Source: Nocardia ninae NBRC 108245 (GTDB lineage Bacteria; Actinomycetota; Actinomycetes; Mycobacteriales; Mycobacteriaceae). From it: a DNA stretch of 54,979 bases. Each line of letters opens with the position of its first letter. The stretch's first letter is position 1. Both the position numbers and the translations under genes were made by a program. The notes beneath the pieces are model-generated. The model was not told where the DNA came from and did no database searches. It worked only from the letters and a program-made list of their open reading frames with translations. Shown one piece after another: positions 26,301 through 34,092 of the stretch. The stretch lies in the NCBI RefSeq assembly GCF_007990755.1, contig NZ_BJXA01000061.1:1-54979 (forward strand), given 5' to 3'.

Positions 26301-28048
26301 CCGTCGGCACGCTGGTCATCCTGGCCGGCCTGGCCTTCGCTGCGCTCGTCATCACCGCTGTACTGGGCTCACCCGTCCTGGCCGCGCTCGGCGGTCTGGT
26401 CACCGCGGTCGCCCTCGCCGCGCTCGCGGTGCCGATCGTGCTCGGCGGTCTTGCCCTCGCCGCGCTGGCTTTGCCTGTGCTGGTTGTGTTGGGCGCGTCG
26501 GCAATCGGCGCAGTAATCGGAACGGGCGCGTTGCTCGCCACGGGTGCGCTCGCTCTCGCCGCGCTGGCTGTGGTTGCGGTGCCGGTGTTGCTCGCGGTAG
26601 GTGCTGTTATCGGGACGGGCGCGCTGCTGGCGGTCGGGGCGATCGCGCTGGCGGCCGTGGCGTTGCCGGTGCTGATCGGGCTGGCTGCGCTGGCGCTGCC
26701 TGTGCTGGGCGCGTTGGGTATTGGTGCGGTCATCGGGACGGGCGCACTGCTTGCTACGGGCGCTGCCGTTCTGTCGGTGCTAGCTCTGCTAGCGGCACCG
26801 GTTGTGCTCGGTGTGCTCGCGGTGGGTGTTGTTATCGGGACGGGCGCACTGCTGGCGGTCGGCGCGGTCGCGCTGGCGGCCCTATCGTCGCCGGTACTGA
26901 TCGGGCTCGCTGCGCTGGCCCTGCCTGTGCTGATCGCGTTGGGCATGGGGGCGGTAATCGGAACACTCGCGTTGCTTGCCACCGCCGCGGCCGCCGCGCT
27001 CGGTATTCCGGCAGCCATTGTGTTGGGAGCCTTAGCTTTCGGTGCGGTTGCCGTGGCTGCGGCACTGGCTCTGCCGGGCCTCGTGGCACTCGGTGCTCTG
27101 GGTGCAATCGCAGCGGCTGTGGCTGCCGCGCTGGCCGCGCCCGGGTTGATCGCGTTCGGTGCGTTTGCGCTGGCGGTGGCTGTCACGATTGCCGCGCTGG
27201 CGGTGGCGACGCCGCTGGTGTTGGGGGCGTTGGCGGTTGGTGCGGTGCTGACGACGGTCGCGCTGCTGACCGCGGGTGCGGTCGCATTGGCGGCGCTCAC
27301 TATCGCGCCTCTCGTGGTTGGCGCCATTGCGTTCGGCGCGGTTGTCGCGTTGCTCGGTGCGGGCGGCTTGCTTGCGCTGGCGCTTGCGGCCCTGCCGTTG
27401 CTGGCGATCGCCGCTGTGGCGGCTTCGGTGTTCGCGGCCGGTGCCGTGGCGGTGGCGGTGATCGGGCTGCCGCTGGTCGCCTTGGGAGTGCCTGCAGCAC
27501 TGGCGGTTCTGCTGACGCTGGCACTGCTGGCGACGCTGTTGACGATAGCGGTGCCGGTCGGTGCTGCTGCCGCACTCGGCGCGGCTGCGTTGGCGGCGGC
27601 GGTGGGTGGCGCGGCGCTGGTCGGCGGGGCGGCACTGTTCGGCGCTCCGTTGCTGCTGGCCGCGACGGCGACGCTGCTGCTGGCCGGTGGTTTCCTGCCG
27701 CTGGTGGTCGTGCTGCCGCTGCTCGTGCTGGCGGTCATCGTGGTGGTGCCGCTGGTCGGGCTGTCGATCCCGGATGTGAAGTCCTACCTCATCTCCGCGA
27801 TCCGGGCCTGGCGCGACCAGAACACCGAGCGCGGGGATTCCGACAGCGGCATGACCCCGACCGGAACCCAGTTCCTCGACGACATCCAGGACACCGCGAG
27901 CCTCGAGGATCTGATCGCCTCGTTGCAGAAGGCGTTGGCCCCGCAGCCCGCGGCAGCTGAGGCCGAGCTCCCGCTGGTCGGCATCGGTGCGGCGGACGGG
28001 CGCACCACCAACCAGGACGACCGTCGTCTGGTCACGGTGTCCGTATGA
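23321..28048 (+). CDS. Giant exported/membrane protein with ~1155-residue uncharged hydrophobic repeat region
   Basis: The product has 1575 residues. ATG 23321 was chosen because AAAGG lies six bases upstream and a signal peptide follows at once (basic KHRKAVKRNRRG, hydrophobic core, cleavage near ASA-EA at about 48). Residues about 50-325 are soluble-looking, rich in Pro/Ala/Gly, with VPGL- and VPELG-type repeats. Residues about 326-1484 consist almost only of Ala, Leu, Val, Gly, Ile, Thr, Pro and Phe; reading through, I find one Glu, one Asn and no Lys, Arg, Asp, His, Cys, Gln or Tyr. Repeated modules include GAVIGTGALLATGA (six versions) and GWTGxPALxALAAI (four). Residues about 1485-1575 form a hydrophilic tail with acidic helices. 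The family is not recognised. It could be a huge membrane bundle or a hydrophobic envelope polymer. The following gene overlaps or abuts it. Confidence 0.85.
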   Translation: MSVTHERSRTTKQGAKHRKAVKRNRRGLYAAAAFASLATVMVSTGRASAEAPAFPPIPTNPGELVPGLNSAVPGLGDAVGGAITEFGESVPDIGAAVPELGNVATNFGPAGQNMVDQALNALDNVTAGTPAENAGSMIRGFTTPAAPLAAAAAEPVASVPGAAPAAGPLGFVPSQVTEMAAVAEQVISTGVDLQQLAGWADKTFPSGPLRGPVEDMLAFVNQAIEQAGTRRDPISSPIEDLINQAQTLFDFPKDGPNPTQALRDLLTPMLGQTVGGADPLQGLAEGIRQLIADPVGSLNTALAPVLTEIRNLVLDSGLINSRREAALPLLALPVLAAVVIVGVVAALAIGAVALLAAPLIIGVLLVGGIVLAAVALPALIVLGVVLAVVALPVLVVLGGIALAAVALPALVVLGLVGLGLAGIVTLGALGLAAVATVAVLGFAALVVVLTLWWTGPIALVALAALALVGVVTLGALILAAVVALTVFAVVETIALSALALAALIVIGAVTFTALAALFALGLPAALALGAIALGVAATLGVLALAAVIVFVVLGWTGLPALLIIGAIAAVAAIVVAAGVVAALTVVAAFVVAAVVGLAALAVGGVIALAALAFAALVVIAVFGGPALLAFGAVAAVVTLAAIAALVALAVVSAPFVLAALAIAAVVAIAVVALPVIAALVVGAGVLALLAAPFVLGALAVAAVVGLAIAAAVLAVIAAPFVLGALAIAALALPALIVLGALAIGAVIGTVALLATGAAVLAVVAAPVLLAVLAVAAVVGIGALVAAGAVALTALALGAVALALVAAPVLLGLGAVALATLAVVAVVVLGALGLGLAGTVTLGALALAGVVTTLVLAFAAVAVVLLLGWTGVPALIALAAIGVVGAVVLGALALAAVIALTVFGIANAIGLAALALAAVVTVVAATLTGLAALGAIALGTAVTLGVLALGAVAVVLLAGWTGIPALVALAAIAVVAAIVVAAAVTASVVALAGLAVGTLVILAGLAFAALVITAVLGSPVLAALGGLVTAVALAALAVPIVLGGLALAALALPVLVVLGASAIGAVIGTGALLATGALALAALAVVAVPVLLAVGAVIGTGALLAVGAIALAAVALPVLIGLAALALPVLGALGIGAVIGTGALLATGAAVLSVLALLAAPVVLGVLAVGVVIGTGALLAVGAVALAALSSPVLIGLAALALPVLIALGMGAVIGTLALLATAAAAALGIPAAIVLGALAFGAVAVAAALALPGLVALGALGAIAAAVAAALAAPGLIAFGAFALAVAVTIAALAVATPLVLGALAVGAVLTTVALLTAGAVALAALTIAPLVVGAIAFGAVVALLGAGGLLALALAALPLLAIAAVAASVFAAGAVAVAVIGLPLVALGVPAALAVLLTLALLATLLTIAVPVGAAAALGAAALAAAVGGAALVGGAALFGAPLLLAATATLLLAGGFLPLVVVLPLLVLAVIVVVPLVGLSIPDVKSYLISAIRAWRDQNTERGDSDSGMTPTGTQFLDDIQDTASLEDLIASLQKALAPQPAAAEAELPLVGIGAADGRTTNQDDRRLVTVSV
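24549..26440 (+). repeat. Internal segmental duplication within the giant gene
   Basis: A block starting near 24549 (product LGLAGIVTLGALGLAA, then WWTGPIALVALAAL, then GWTGLPALLIIGAI) is repeated from about 25796 (LGLAGTVTLGALALAG, then GWTGVPALIALAAI, then GWTGIPALVALAAI). The landmark Trp codons are offset by 1245 bp (24677 to 25922) and 1212 bp (24983 to 26195). Each block itself contains two GWTG half-units about 270-310 bp apart. Confidence 0.65.
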
Positions 28049-28098
28049 GCACGCACCGAACCGAAACCCTCTCTCCTACAACGAACTCGGAGTCAAAG

Positions 28099-28623
28099 AT
28101 GAACCCTGAGACGAACAATGCCGAAGCCGGCTTCGATACCTCCGACCCAGCCCTGCACCTGGAGTATCTCTACGGCCCGCAGTGGCGTGATGTCGTGCGG
28201 ATCGTCGAACGCGCCGCCCAGCTCACCCCCGACGAAATGGCGAAACTCAACGCCAATAAGGACGCCGGGTTCACGGCAGGGCCGTCCGCCAACGAAAGCA
28301 TCGAGCGGCTGCTGGCGAGCTTCCGTACCTCGACCGCCGACACCCAGACCGCGGCGATCGCGGCCGTGACGGCAAAGGAGTTCGGCCGCACCCGCGCCGT
28401 ACAGATCGCGGGACTGATTGCCGGACAGTCGATTACCCCGGCCATCTCGGGCGGCGCCGAAGGTTTCGGCGGGCTGCTCGCCTCGCTCGGTGGGGTAGGG
28501 GCGCTCAGCACGATCAACCGAGCGGTCACCGCGGCGGTGCTCGGCGACCTGGTCGGCCGCGGTGATTTCACCAAGGACGTCTACAACGCCCTGATGGATC
28601 CCTGGACCGACGCCATCAGCTGA
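28099..28623 (+). CDS. Unknown protein encoded directly downstream of the giant gene
   Basis: The product has 174 residues from ATG 28099 (GGAG six bases upstream). An in-frame ATG at 28045 overlaps the giant gene's stop (ATGA), so coupled translation is also possible. There is no signal peptide. The N-terminal half is acidic and helical (LHLEYLYGPQWRDVVRIVERAAQL, DEMAKLNANKDAGF). The C-terminal half has a Gly/Ala-rich hydrophobic stretch (IAGLIAGQSITPAISGGAEGFGGLLASLGGVGALS) that could associate with membranes or with the giant product. The family is not recognised; its position argues for a shared function. Confidence 0.75.
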   Translation: MNPETNNAEAGFDTSDPALHLEYLYGPQWRDVVRIVERAAQLTPDEMAKLNANKDAGFTAGPSANESIERLLASFRTSTADTQTAAIAAVTAKEFGRTRAVQIAGLIAGQSITPAISGGAEGFGGLLASLGGVGALSTINRAVTAAVLGDLVGRGDFTKDVYNALMDPWTDAIS

Positions 28624-28649
28624 TCCCGACCAGCATAGGAGATTCGATC

Positions 28650-28910
28650 ATGTTCGAGACGAGATCCGCGCCGAGCAGCACCGCCCCCTTCGCCGGACTG
28701 CTCGACGCCGCCGCCGCACCGGTCTGCTTCGGCTACTACGAGCAGAACGCCACCGACGACGACACCATCGCCCACTGTCACGAGCCCCGTGTCGGCCCGG
28801 TCGGCTGGTGGAACCGGCACCGGCACGTCGGATTGGGCGTCGGCCTGATGCTGGCAGGCACGCTGGGCTTCGTCCCCGCGGTGCAGAACGCAATCCTCAT
28901 GGGGCTGTAG
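28650..28910 (+). CDS. Small protein with C-terminal membrane segment
   Basis: The product has 86 residues. ATG 28650 has AGGAG upstream and lies 26 bp after the previous stop. A hydrophilic N-terminal part has Cys and His (VCFGYYEQ, IAHCHEPRVG), and a hydrophobic C-terminal segment follows (HVGLGVGLMLAGTLGFVPAVQNAIL, about 60-84). It may be a small membrane partner of the giant protein operon. No family is recognised. A strong hairpin terminator follows. Confidence 0.65.
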   Translation: MFETRSAPSSTAPFAGLLDAAAAPVCFGYYEQNATDDDTIAHCHEPRVGPVGWWNRHRHVGLGVGLMLAGTLGFVPAVQNAILMGL

Positions 28911-28931
28911 ACAGTCCCATGATGGGCGCGC

Positions 28932-28965
28932 GAGGCACACCGTGACTGCATCCGCGGTGTGCCTC
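28932..28965 (+). terminator. Hairpin terminator of the giant-protein operon
   Basis: GAGGCACACCG (28932-28942) pairs perfectly with CGGTGTGCCTC (28955-28965) across a 12-base loop, 21 bases after the last stop. There is no strong T run. Confidence 0.65.
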
Positions 28966-29202
28966 GTCGTGTCCACCGGCGCGGAGCAAACCGGCTGGTA
29001 CGATCTGGGTGCCGCTCGACCGGGTGCGCCCGGTGGCGCCGAAAGCGTGCTCGATGGCAAGCAGCCCGAGGACACTCCACTCGGCCGCAGCACGACCTCG
29101 GCTCGGTTCCACAACCCGACACCTCGGTGGAGCACATGCGATTGTCTTGTTCGCTGATCTGCCCACAATTCACAACCCCGCCCCCGCGGCGATAGCCCAC
29201 CG

Positions 29203-32200
29203 GTGGACGAGCGCACCGCGCACTCCCAGGGCGGTTCAGCACCGAGCGGGCCGAGCCGAGCCGAAGGCCGCCGCGTCTTCGCCGCCCGCCTCGGCCGGCT
29301 TTTCGCCGCGGCCGGCGCGCCACCGGTGAAATCGGTGGTCCGCGCCGCGAACGAACAGGCCCGCGACGGCGGCCGGGTCACCGCCCAGCGGATCAGCGAC
29401 TGGCGGCGCGGCAACCGCACGCCCGCCACGTTCGGCTCGATCCAGTCGGTGCTCGAGGTGTTGATCGGGGAAGCGAAGCGGCGTGCCGCTGCCAATCCGT
29501 CCATCGACGCGACCTTGTTGGATCTGGCGCGTTGGCGTGCGGATTGGGAGGCGGCGAAGGTCGAGCCGCCGAGTATCGATATCGGTCGCGAGCCCTTCCG
29601 CGGGCTACTGGAGTACCGAACCGAGGACAGTGACCTGTTCTTCGGTCGGGAACAAGCGAAACAGCGGCTGCTCCAACTGATTTCCGATGCGGAATCGGGC
29701 GGCGGCCCGGCAATGGCTGTCCTGCTGGGCCTTTCGGGTGTCGGCAAGTCCTCGCTACTCGCCGCCGGGCTACAGGCCACCTCGGGTCCACGGACACCGA
29801 TCACCATGACACCGGGCGACGATCCGATGGCCGCACTCGCCGCCGCACTCGACGCGCGGCCACCCGGTCACTGCCTGTTGGTGGTGGACCGGGGCGAGGA
29901 GCTCTTCACCCGATGCGGCAATGACGCTCTGCGGCAACAGTTCCTGGCCGTACTGGCGGCACTCGCCGCGCCCGGCATCGAGCCGCCTACCACCGTGGTC
30001 GTCGCGTTCGATGCCGCGCATCTCCCCGAACTGCTGCGATATCCGCTGCTGATGACGGTGCTGCGGGCCCACGCGATGGTGCTCGACCCGATGACACCGG
30101 CCGAACTCCGCGAGGCGATCGTCCGGCCTGTCGAGGTCACCGGGTTGCGTATCGAGGACAGCCTGGTCGACACGCTGCTGCAGGATCTCGACGCCATCGA
30201 ACCGCACAGTTCGGTGCGCCTCGCGCTGCTGTCCTTCGCGCTGGCCGCGACGTGGGCCAACCGGCGCGGCAAAACGCTGACGCTGGAGGCCTATCGCGAA
30301 GCGGGCGGGTTGGCCCGCGTGAGCGCGGTCGGCGCCGAGAAGTTCTGGTCCCGGCTGACCGATCGGCAACGCGCCGCCGCCCGGCATGTGTTGGTCGCGC
30401 TGACGATCATCGGGCCGACCGCGGCGGTGCGCGACCGGATGCCGGTCGAACTGCTCATCGCCGAGTCCGCCGATCCGGAGGCGACGCGCGCGGTCATCGC
30501 CCGGCTGATTCGCGCGCGAATAATCGTGCAGCGCAACGACGAAGTCGAAGTGGTCCACGATCTGCTGCTGACCGGATGGCCGCGCATGGTCGAATGGTTG
30601 TCCGAGGAGAAGGAACTCGCACCCGTCCGCCAGCGCATCGAAGCGGACGCACGCGAGTGGGCCCGCCAGGGTCGGCCGGTGTCGCTGCTCTATTCGCGGA
30701 CCAGGCTCGAGGACGCGGCCGCGTGGATGCGGCGCACGGATTCCGCGAACCGGCTCGCGAAGGAGTTCGTCGCGGCGGCGTCGGAACAGCAGCGCACCCG
30801 CGCCGTGCGGCGGCGGTTGATCTTCGCCGCCGTTACGGCGTTGACCGTTGTGGCACTGGTGCTTTCGGTGGTCGTGATCACCCAGCGCGCATCCGTCGCG
30901 CAGGAGCACAAGGACGTCGTGCTCGGCCAGCTGATCGAGGAATCGCAGCGCATCGATGGGGTGGACCCCGGGCTATCGACCCAGCTCGCACTGGCCGCAT
31001 ATCGGCTGAGTCCCGATGATCCGGCCGCGCGGGCACGCCTGCTCGCGATGCAGTTGCTGCCGTTGAACATCGCATCGGTGGCGGCGCACGACGGACTCGT
31101 CCGCGGGCTCGCGGTGAGCCCGAACCGGAAGTGGCTGGCCAGTGCGGGCAGCGATGGCCTCATCCGGTTGTGGGATCTGTCGGATCCGCAGGCGATCACC
31201 GCGGCCGGACCGGCGCTGACCGGTCATCGCGGTCATGTCGAGTCTGTGGCGTTCGGTCCGGACGGGCGGGTGCTGGTCAGCGCGGGTAGCGATGGCACAG
31301 TGCGGCTTTGGGACATCCACAATCCGGCCGAGGCGGGCAGGCTCGGTGAGTTCGACGTGGGAACGGCCACCACCTCGGTCACCTTCCTGCCGGACGGTCG
31401 CACCGTTGTCGCCGGAGCCGTCGACGGAACACTGAACTTCCTGAATGTCGAGACACCACAAGCTATTCGGCGGCTGGAAGCGCCGGTTGCCGCGCACGCC
31501 AACGGAATACGATCCCTGATGCTCGCCCCGGACGCCCCGGTCCTCGCCACCGCGGGTGAAGACCGCACCGTCCGGCTCTGGTCGATCGATAACCCCGAAC
31601 AGCCGATCCCGCTGGGTGCACCGCTCGACAGCGAAGGCGCCGTGCAGGCCATCGCCTTCGGCCCGGGTGGTCGGCTCGCGGTAGGTACCGGCAACGGGGT
31701 GGTGCAGGTGTGGAATGTGTCCGATCCAGCGCTGCCACGGCTGGTCGGCCGGAAACAGACCCGTCCGGTCGCGATCGCCTCGCTGCAATTCTGGCAGGAC
31801 GGGCGACTGCTCGTCACGACGGACGCCGACGGCGCCGTGCGGAATTTGGATACCAGCCGCCCCGATGGAGTGTCTCCGATCGGGCGGGAGCAGAGTGGCA
31901 ACAGCGGCACGAACCGGTCGTTCGTGATCGTTTCGGACACCCAGATGGTCACCGCGGGCTGGGACGGACGGATCCGGACGTGGCGCCATGCGCGCGGGAA
32001 TCTCGCCCTCGCGTTCGCGGGCTCACTCAGTTCGGTCAGCTTCGATCGGGCGAACAAGGTGCTGGCCAGCGGGCTGCACGACGGACAGATCGCCCTGTGG
32101 GATGTCAGCACCCCGTTCGACACCCGGTTGCTGAGCGAGCTGCCCGCGGGCGCACCGCCGGACCGGCGTGGGGCCAGAGTCGCGCTGCGGCCGGATGGTT

Positions 32201-33021
32201 CGCTGCTGGCCACCGCGGGCAGCGGTGAGGTGCGGCTGTGGGATCTCGCCGATCCGGCGCGGCCGGCCCCGATCGGTGCGCTGCCCGGCGCCGGTCTCGG
32301 CGGCCCGATCGCGTTCAACCCGAGCGGGGACCGTCTGCTCACCGGAGTCGACCGCCGATCGTTGCAGCTGTGGGACGTGACCGACCGACGCCCGCTCGGG
32401 CAACTGTCGACCGGATACGACAGTGCGATCGAACTCGCGGCCTTCGCGCCCGATGGTCGACTCGTCGCGGCGGCCGACGAGGACGCGCGAATTCACCTGT
32501 GGGACACGGCCGAACCGGGCAGGCCGGTCGTGACCCTGCCGGGCAGCCGCGCGGCGATCGTGCGAGCACTGGCCTTCGCCCCGGACGGCAAGACCCTCTT
32601 CGGTGCCGACGGTGACGGCATGATCCGCTCCTGGGACATCACCGACCCGGCCCGGATCCGCGAACTCGACGCGATCCGCGCCCACACCGACGCGGTGCGG
32701 ACCCTGACCATCGATCAATCCGGCAGCCGCCTGGCCTCCGGCGGTGACGACGGTGTCGCCCGGCTGTGGAACATCGCCGACCCGTCCGATATCGAGCCAC
32801 TCGGTGACCCGATCGAGGCGAGAATCGGCTCGACGTGGTTTCTGCGCTTCGACCCGCGCGACGAGTCCCGCCTGCTCGGCATCGGCGACCAACTGTCCGC
32901 CCTGTGGTACTCGGCACCGGAAGCGGTCGCCGCGGAACTGTGCGACTCCGCCGCGGTACACGTCGACGAGCGAACCTGGCATGACCTGCTCCCGTCGCTT
33001 CCCTACGTGCGCCCCTGCTGA
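29203..33021 (+). CDS. HTH-nSTAND1 NTPase-TM-WD40 repeat protein
   Basis: The product has 1272 residues. The GTG at 29203 is the first start in a continuous frame and has no clear ribosome site, so the start is uncertain. An N-terminal helix-turn-helix-like region (TAQRISDWRRGNRTP, about 60-75) precedes a STAND-type NTPase with FFGREQAKQRL and the P-loop GLSGVGKSSLLAAG (about 176-189). A Walker B-like strand is in HCLLVVDRGEELF. A single membrane helix (IFAAVTALTVVALVLSVVVI, about 540-560) separates this from about 13 WD40 repeats (about 620-1250; for example ASAGSDGLIRLWDL). STAND/WD40 proteins sense a ligand and oligomerise, often in conflict or developmental signalling. It appears to be a single-gene unit. 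Confidence 0.88.
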   Translation: MDERTAHSQGGSAPSGPSRAEGRRVFAARLGRLFAAAGAPPVKSVVRAANEQARDGGRVTAQRISDWRRGNRTPATFGSIQSVLEVLIGEAKRRAAANPSIDATLLDLARWRADWEAAKVEPPSIDIGREPFRGLLEYRTEDSDLFFGREQAKQRLLQLISDAESGGGPAMAVLLGLSGVGKSSLLAAGLQATSGPRTPITMTPGDDPMAALAAALDARPPGHCLLVVDRGEELFTRCGNDALRQQFLAVLAALAAPGIEPPTTVVVAFDAAHLPELLRYPLLMTVLRAHAMVLDPMTPAELREAIVRPVEVTGLRIEDSLVDTLLQDLDAIEPHSSVRLALLSFALAATWANRRGKTLTLEAYREAGGLARVSAVGAEKFWSRLTDRQRAAARHVLVALTIIGPTAAVRDRMPVELLIAESADPEATRAVIARLIRARIIVQRNDEVEVVHDLLLTGWPRMVEWLSEEKELAPVRQRIEADAREWARQGRPVSLLYSRTRLEDAAAWMRRTDSANRLAKEFVAAASEQQRTRAVRRRLIFAAVTALTVVALVLSVVVITQRASVAQEHKDVVLGQLIEESQRIDGVDPGLSTQLALAAYRLSPDDPAARARLLAMQLLPLNIASVAAHDGLVRGLAVSPNRKWLASAGSDGLIRLWDLSDPQAITAAGPALTGHRGHVESVAFGPDGRVLVSAGSDGTVRLWDIHNPAEAGRLGEFDVGTATTSVTFLPDGRTVVAGAVDGTLNFLNVETPQAIRRLEAPVAAHANGIRSLMLAPDAPVLATAGEDRTVRLWSIDNPEQPIPLGAPLDSEGAVQAIAFGPGGRLAVGTGNGVVQVWNVSDPALPRLVGRKQTRPVAIASLQFWQDGRLLVTTDADGAVRNLDTSRPDGVSPIGREQSGNSGTNRSFVIVSDTQMVTAGWDGRIRTWRHARGNLALAFAGSLSSVSFDRANKVLASGLHDGQIALWDVSTPFDTRLLSELPAGAPPDRRGARVALRPDGSLLATAGSGEVRLWDLADPARPAPIGALPGAGLGGPIAFNPSGDRLLTGVDRRSLQLWDVTDRRPLGQLSTGYDSAIELAAFAPDGRLVAAADEDARIHLWDTAEPGRPVVTLPGSRAAIVRALAFAPDGKTLFGADGDGMIRSWDITDPARIRELDAIRAHTDAVRTLTIDQSGSRLASGGDDGVARLWNIADPSDIEPLGDPIEARIGSTWFLRFDPRDESRLLGIGDQLSALWYSAPEAVAAELCDSAAVHVDERTWHDLLPSLPYVRPC

Positions 33022-33120
33022 AGGCGCAATACCGGATTGGGAGCTCTTGCTTCCTTCTCGCGAATAATGATGGGCGACAGGTGAATTCGGGGGAGGGGAG
33101 TGCGGTCACGTGTCGTCGGC

Positions 33121-33990
33121 CTACTGCAAGATGGGCGCGCGGTCACGCAGTTGCCGGGCGGCCGCCGACAAGTAGGTGTCCGTCCGCCACACCAGGTTCA
33201 AGACGCGCTCGCAGCCGGGGTTGTCGACTTCCAGCCAGCCCACCGGGTAGCGGGGCGCCGCCTGCCTCGAACCCGCTGGGACAAGCCCGATTCCGAGCCC
33301 GGCACTGATCAGATCGCCGGTCGCGCCGGGCTCGTCACCCTCGCACGAGATCGACGGGTGCAGTCCGGCTTCGGTGAACAGACGGTCGAGCAAGGTCCGT
33401 GGCCAGTAGCCGGGGCGGCAGGTGACGAAGTGCTCATCGGCCAACTCCGCGATGGTGACTCGGTCGCGTGCGGCCAGCGGATGCGCGAGCGGCACGGCCA
33501 ACAGCACCTTCTCGCGCCACAATTCGACGGATCGCAGCGCGGGGCCGTCCAGCGGTTGCGAAGCGAAGCACAGGTCGACCTCGCGATCGGCGAGCTGCCG
33601 CTGCATGGTTTCGGCATTCGACTGGAACAGGCGGACATCGACGCCCGGATGCTCGGCGCGGAACCGGGCGAGCAAGCCGGTGATGGTCAGCAGGGTCTCC
33701 GCGGCGACCGTGACGCGGCCGTGGTCGAGCCCGGCCGCGTCAGCCAATTCGCTACGTGCGTCATCGAGTTCGGACAGTGCACGGTCGACCCGGTGCAGGA
33801 AGGTCACGCCGAAGGCGTTGAGCCGCACCTGCCGTCCCACGCGGTCGAACAGCGGGACGCCGAGTTCCTTCTCCAGCCGCGCGATCGTTCGGCTCACCGA
33901 CGGCTGCGCCACCATCAACTCCGCGGCGGCCTGACTGATGTGCTCGCGCCGGGCGACCGCTTGGAAGTAGCGCAGTTGCAGTAGGTCCAT
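33121..33990 (-). CDS. LysR-family transcriptional regulator
   Basis: The product has 289 residues. ATG 33990 has GGAGGAACCGG upstream. The DNA-binding region reads MDLLQLRYFQAVARREHISQAA then VAQPSVSRTIARLEKELGVPLFDR. The effector domain has DLCFASQPLDG and ISAGLGIGLVP blocks. It is divergent from the ferredoxin-reductase gene across about 100 bp, so that gene is the probable target. The ligand is unknown. Confidence 0.92.
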   Translation of the reverse strand: MDLLQLRYFQAVARREHISQAAAELMVAQPSVSRTIARLEKELGVPLFDRVGRQVRLNAFGVTFLHRVDRALSELDDARSELADAAGLDHGRVTVAAETLLTITGLLARFRAEHPGVDVRLFQSNAETMQRQLADREVDLCFASQPLDGPALRSVELWREKVLLAVPLAHPLAARDRVTIAELADEHFVTCRPGYWPRTLLDRLFTEAGLHPSISCEGDEPGATGDLISAGLGIGLVPAGSRQAAPRYPVGWLEVDNPGCERVLNLVWRTDTYLSAAARQLRDRAPILQ

Positions 33991-34092
33991 CCGGTTCCTC
34001 CGTGTGCCGCCCAGCTGATGCCTTCAGGAGCATGAGTTTATGGCAGAACTGGTCTTGGCAGGCATGAGGCATCCAGGCTTAGCGTTCGAACC

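Noticed and set aside
23668-27738. 1356-codon open frame antisense to the giant gene
   Set aside because: It is made of Ala, Thr, Ser and Pro only, the mirror of Gly/Ala/Val/Leu codons in a GC-rich repeat; there is no ribosome site and no domain.
24673-27960. Long Arg/Gly/Cys-rich frame on the same strand as the giant gene
   Set aside because: It is a frame-shifted shadow of the same low-complexity codons (many GCG/GGT/CTG), with no recognisable fold.
23321-28048. Giant gene as a phage tape measure or PE/PPE-type protein
   Set aside because: There are no phage genes nearby, no coiled-coil composition and no PE or PPE N-terminal motif; it has a Sec-type signal peptide instead.
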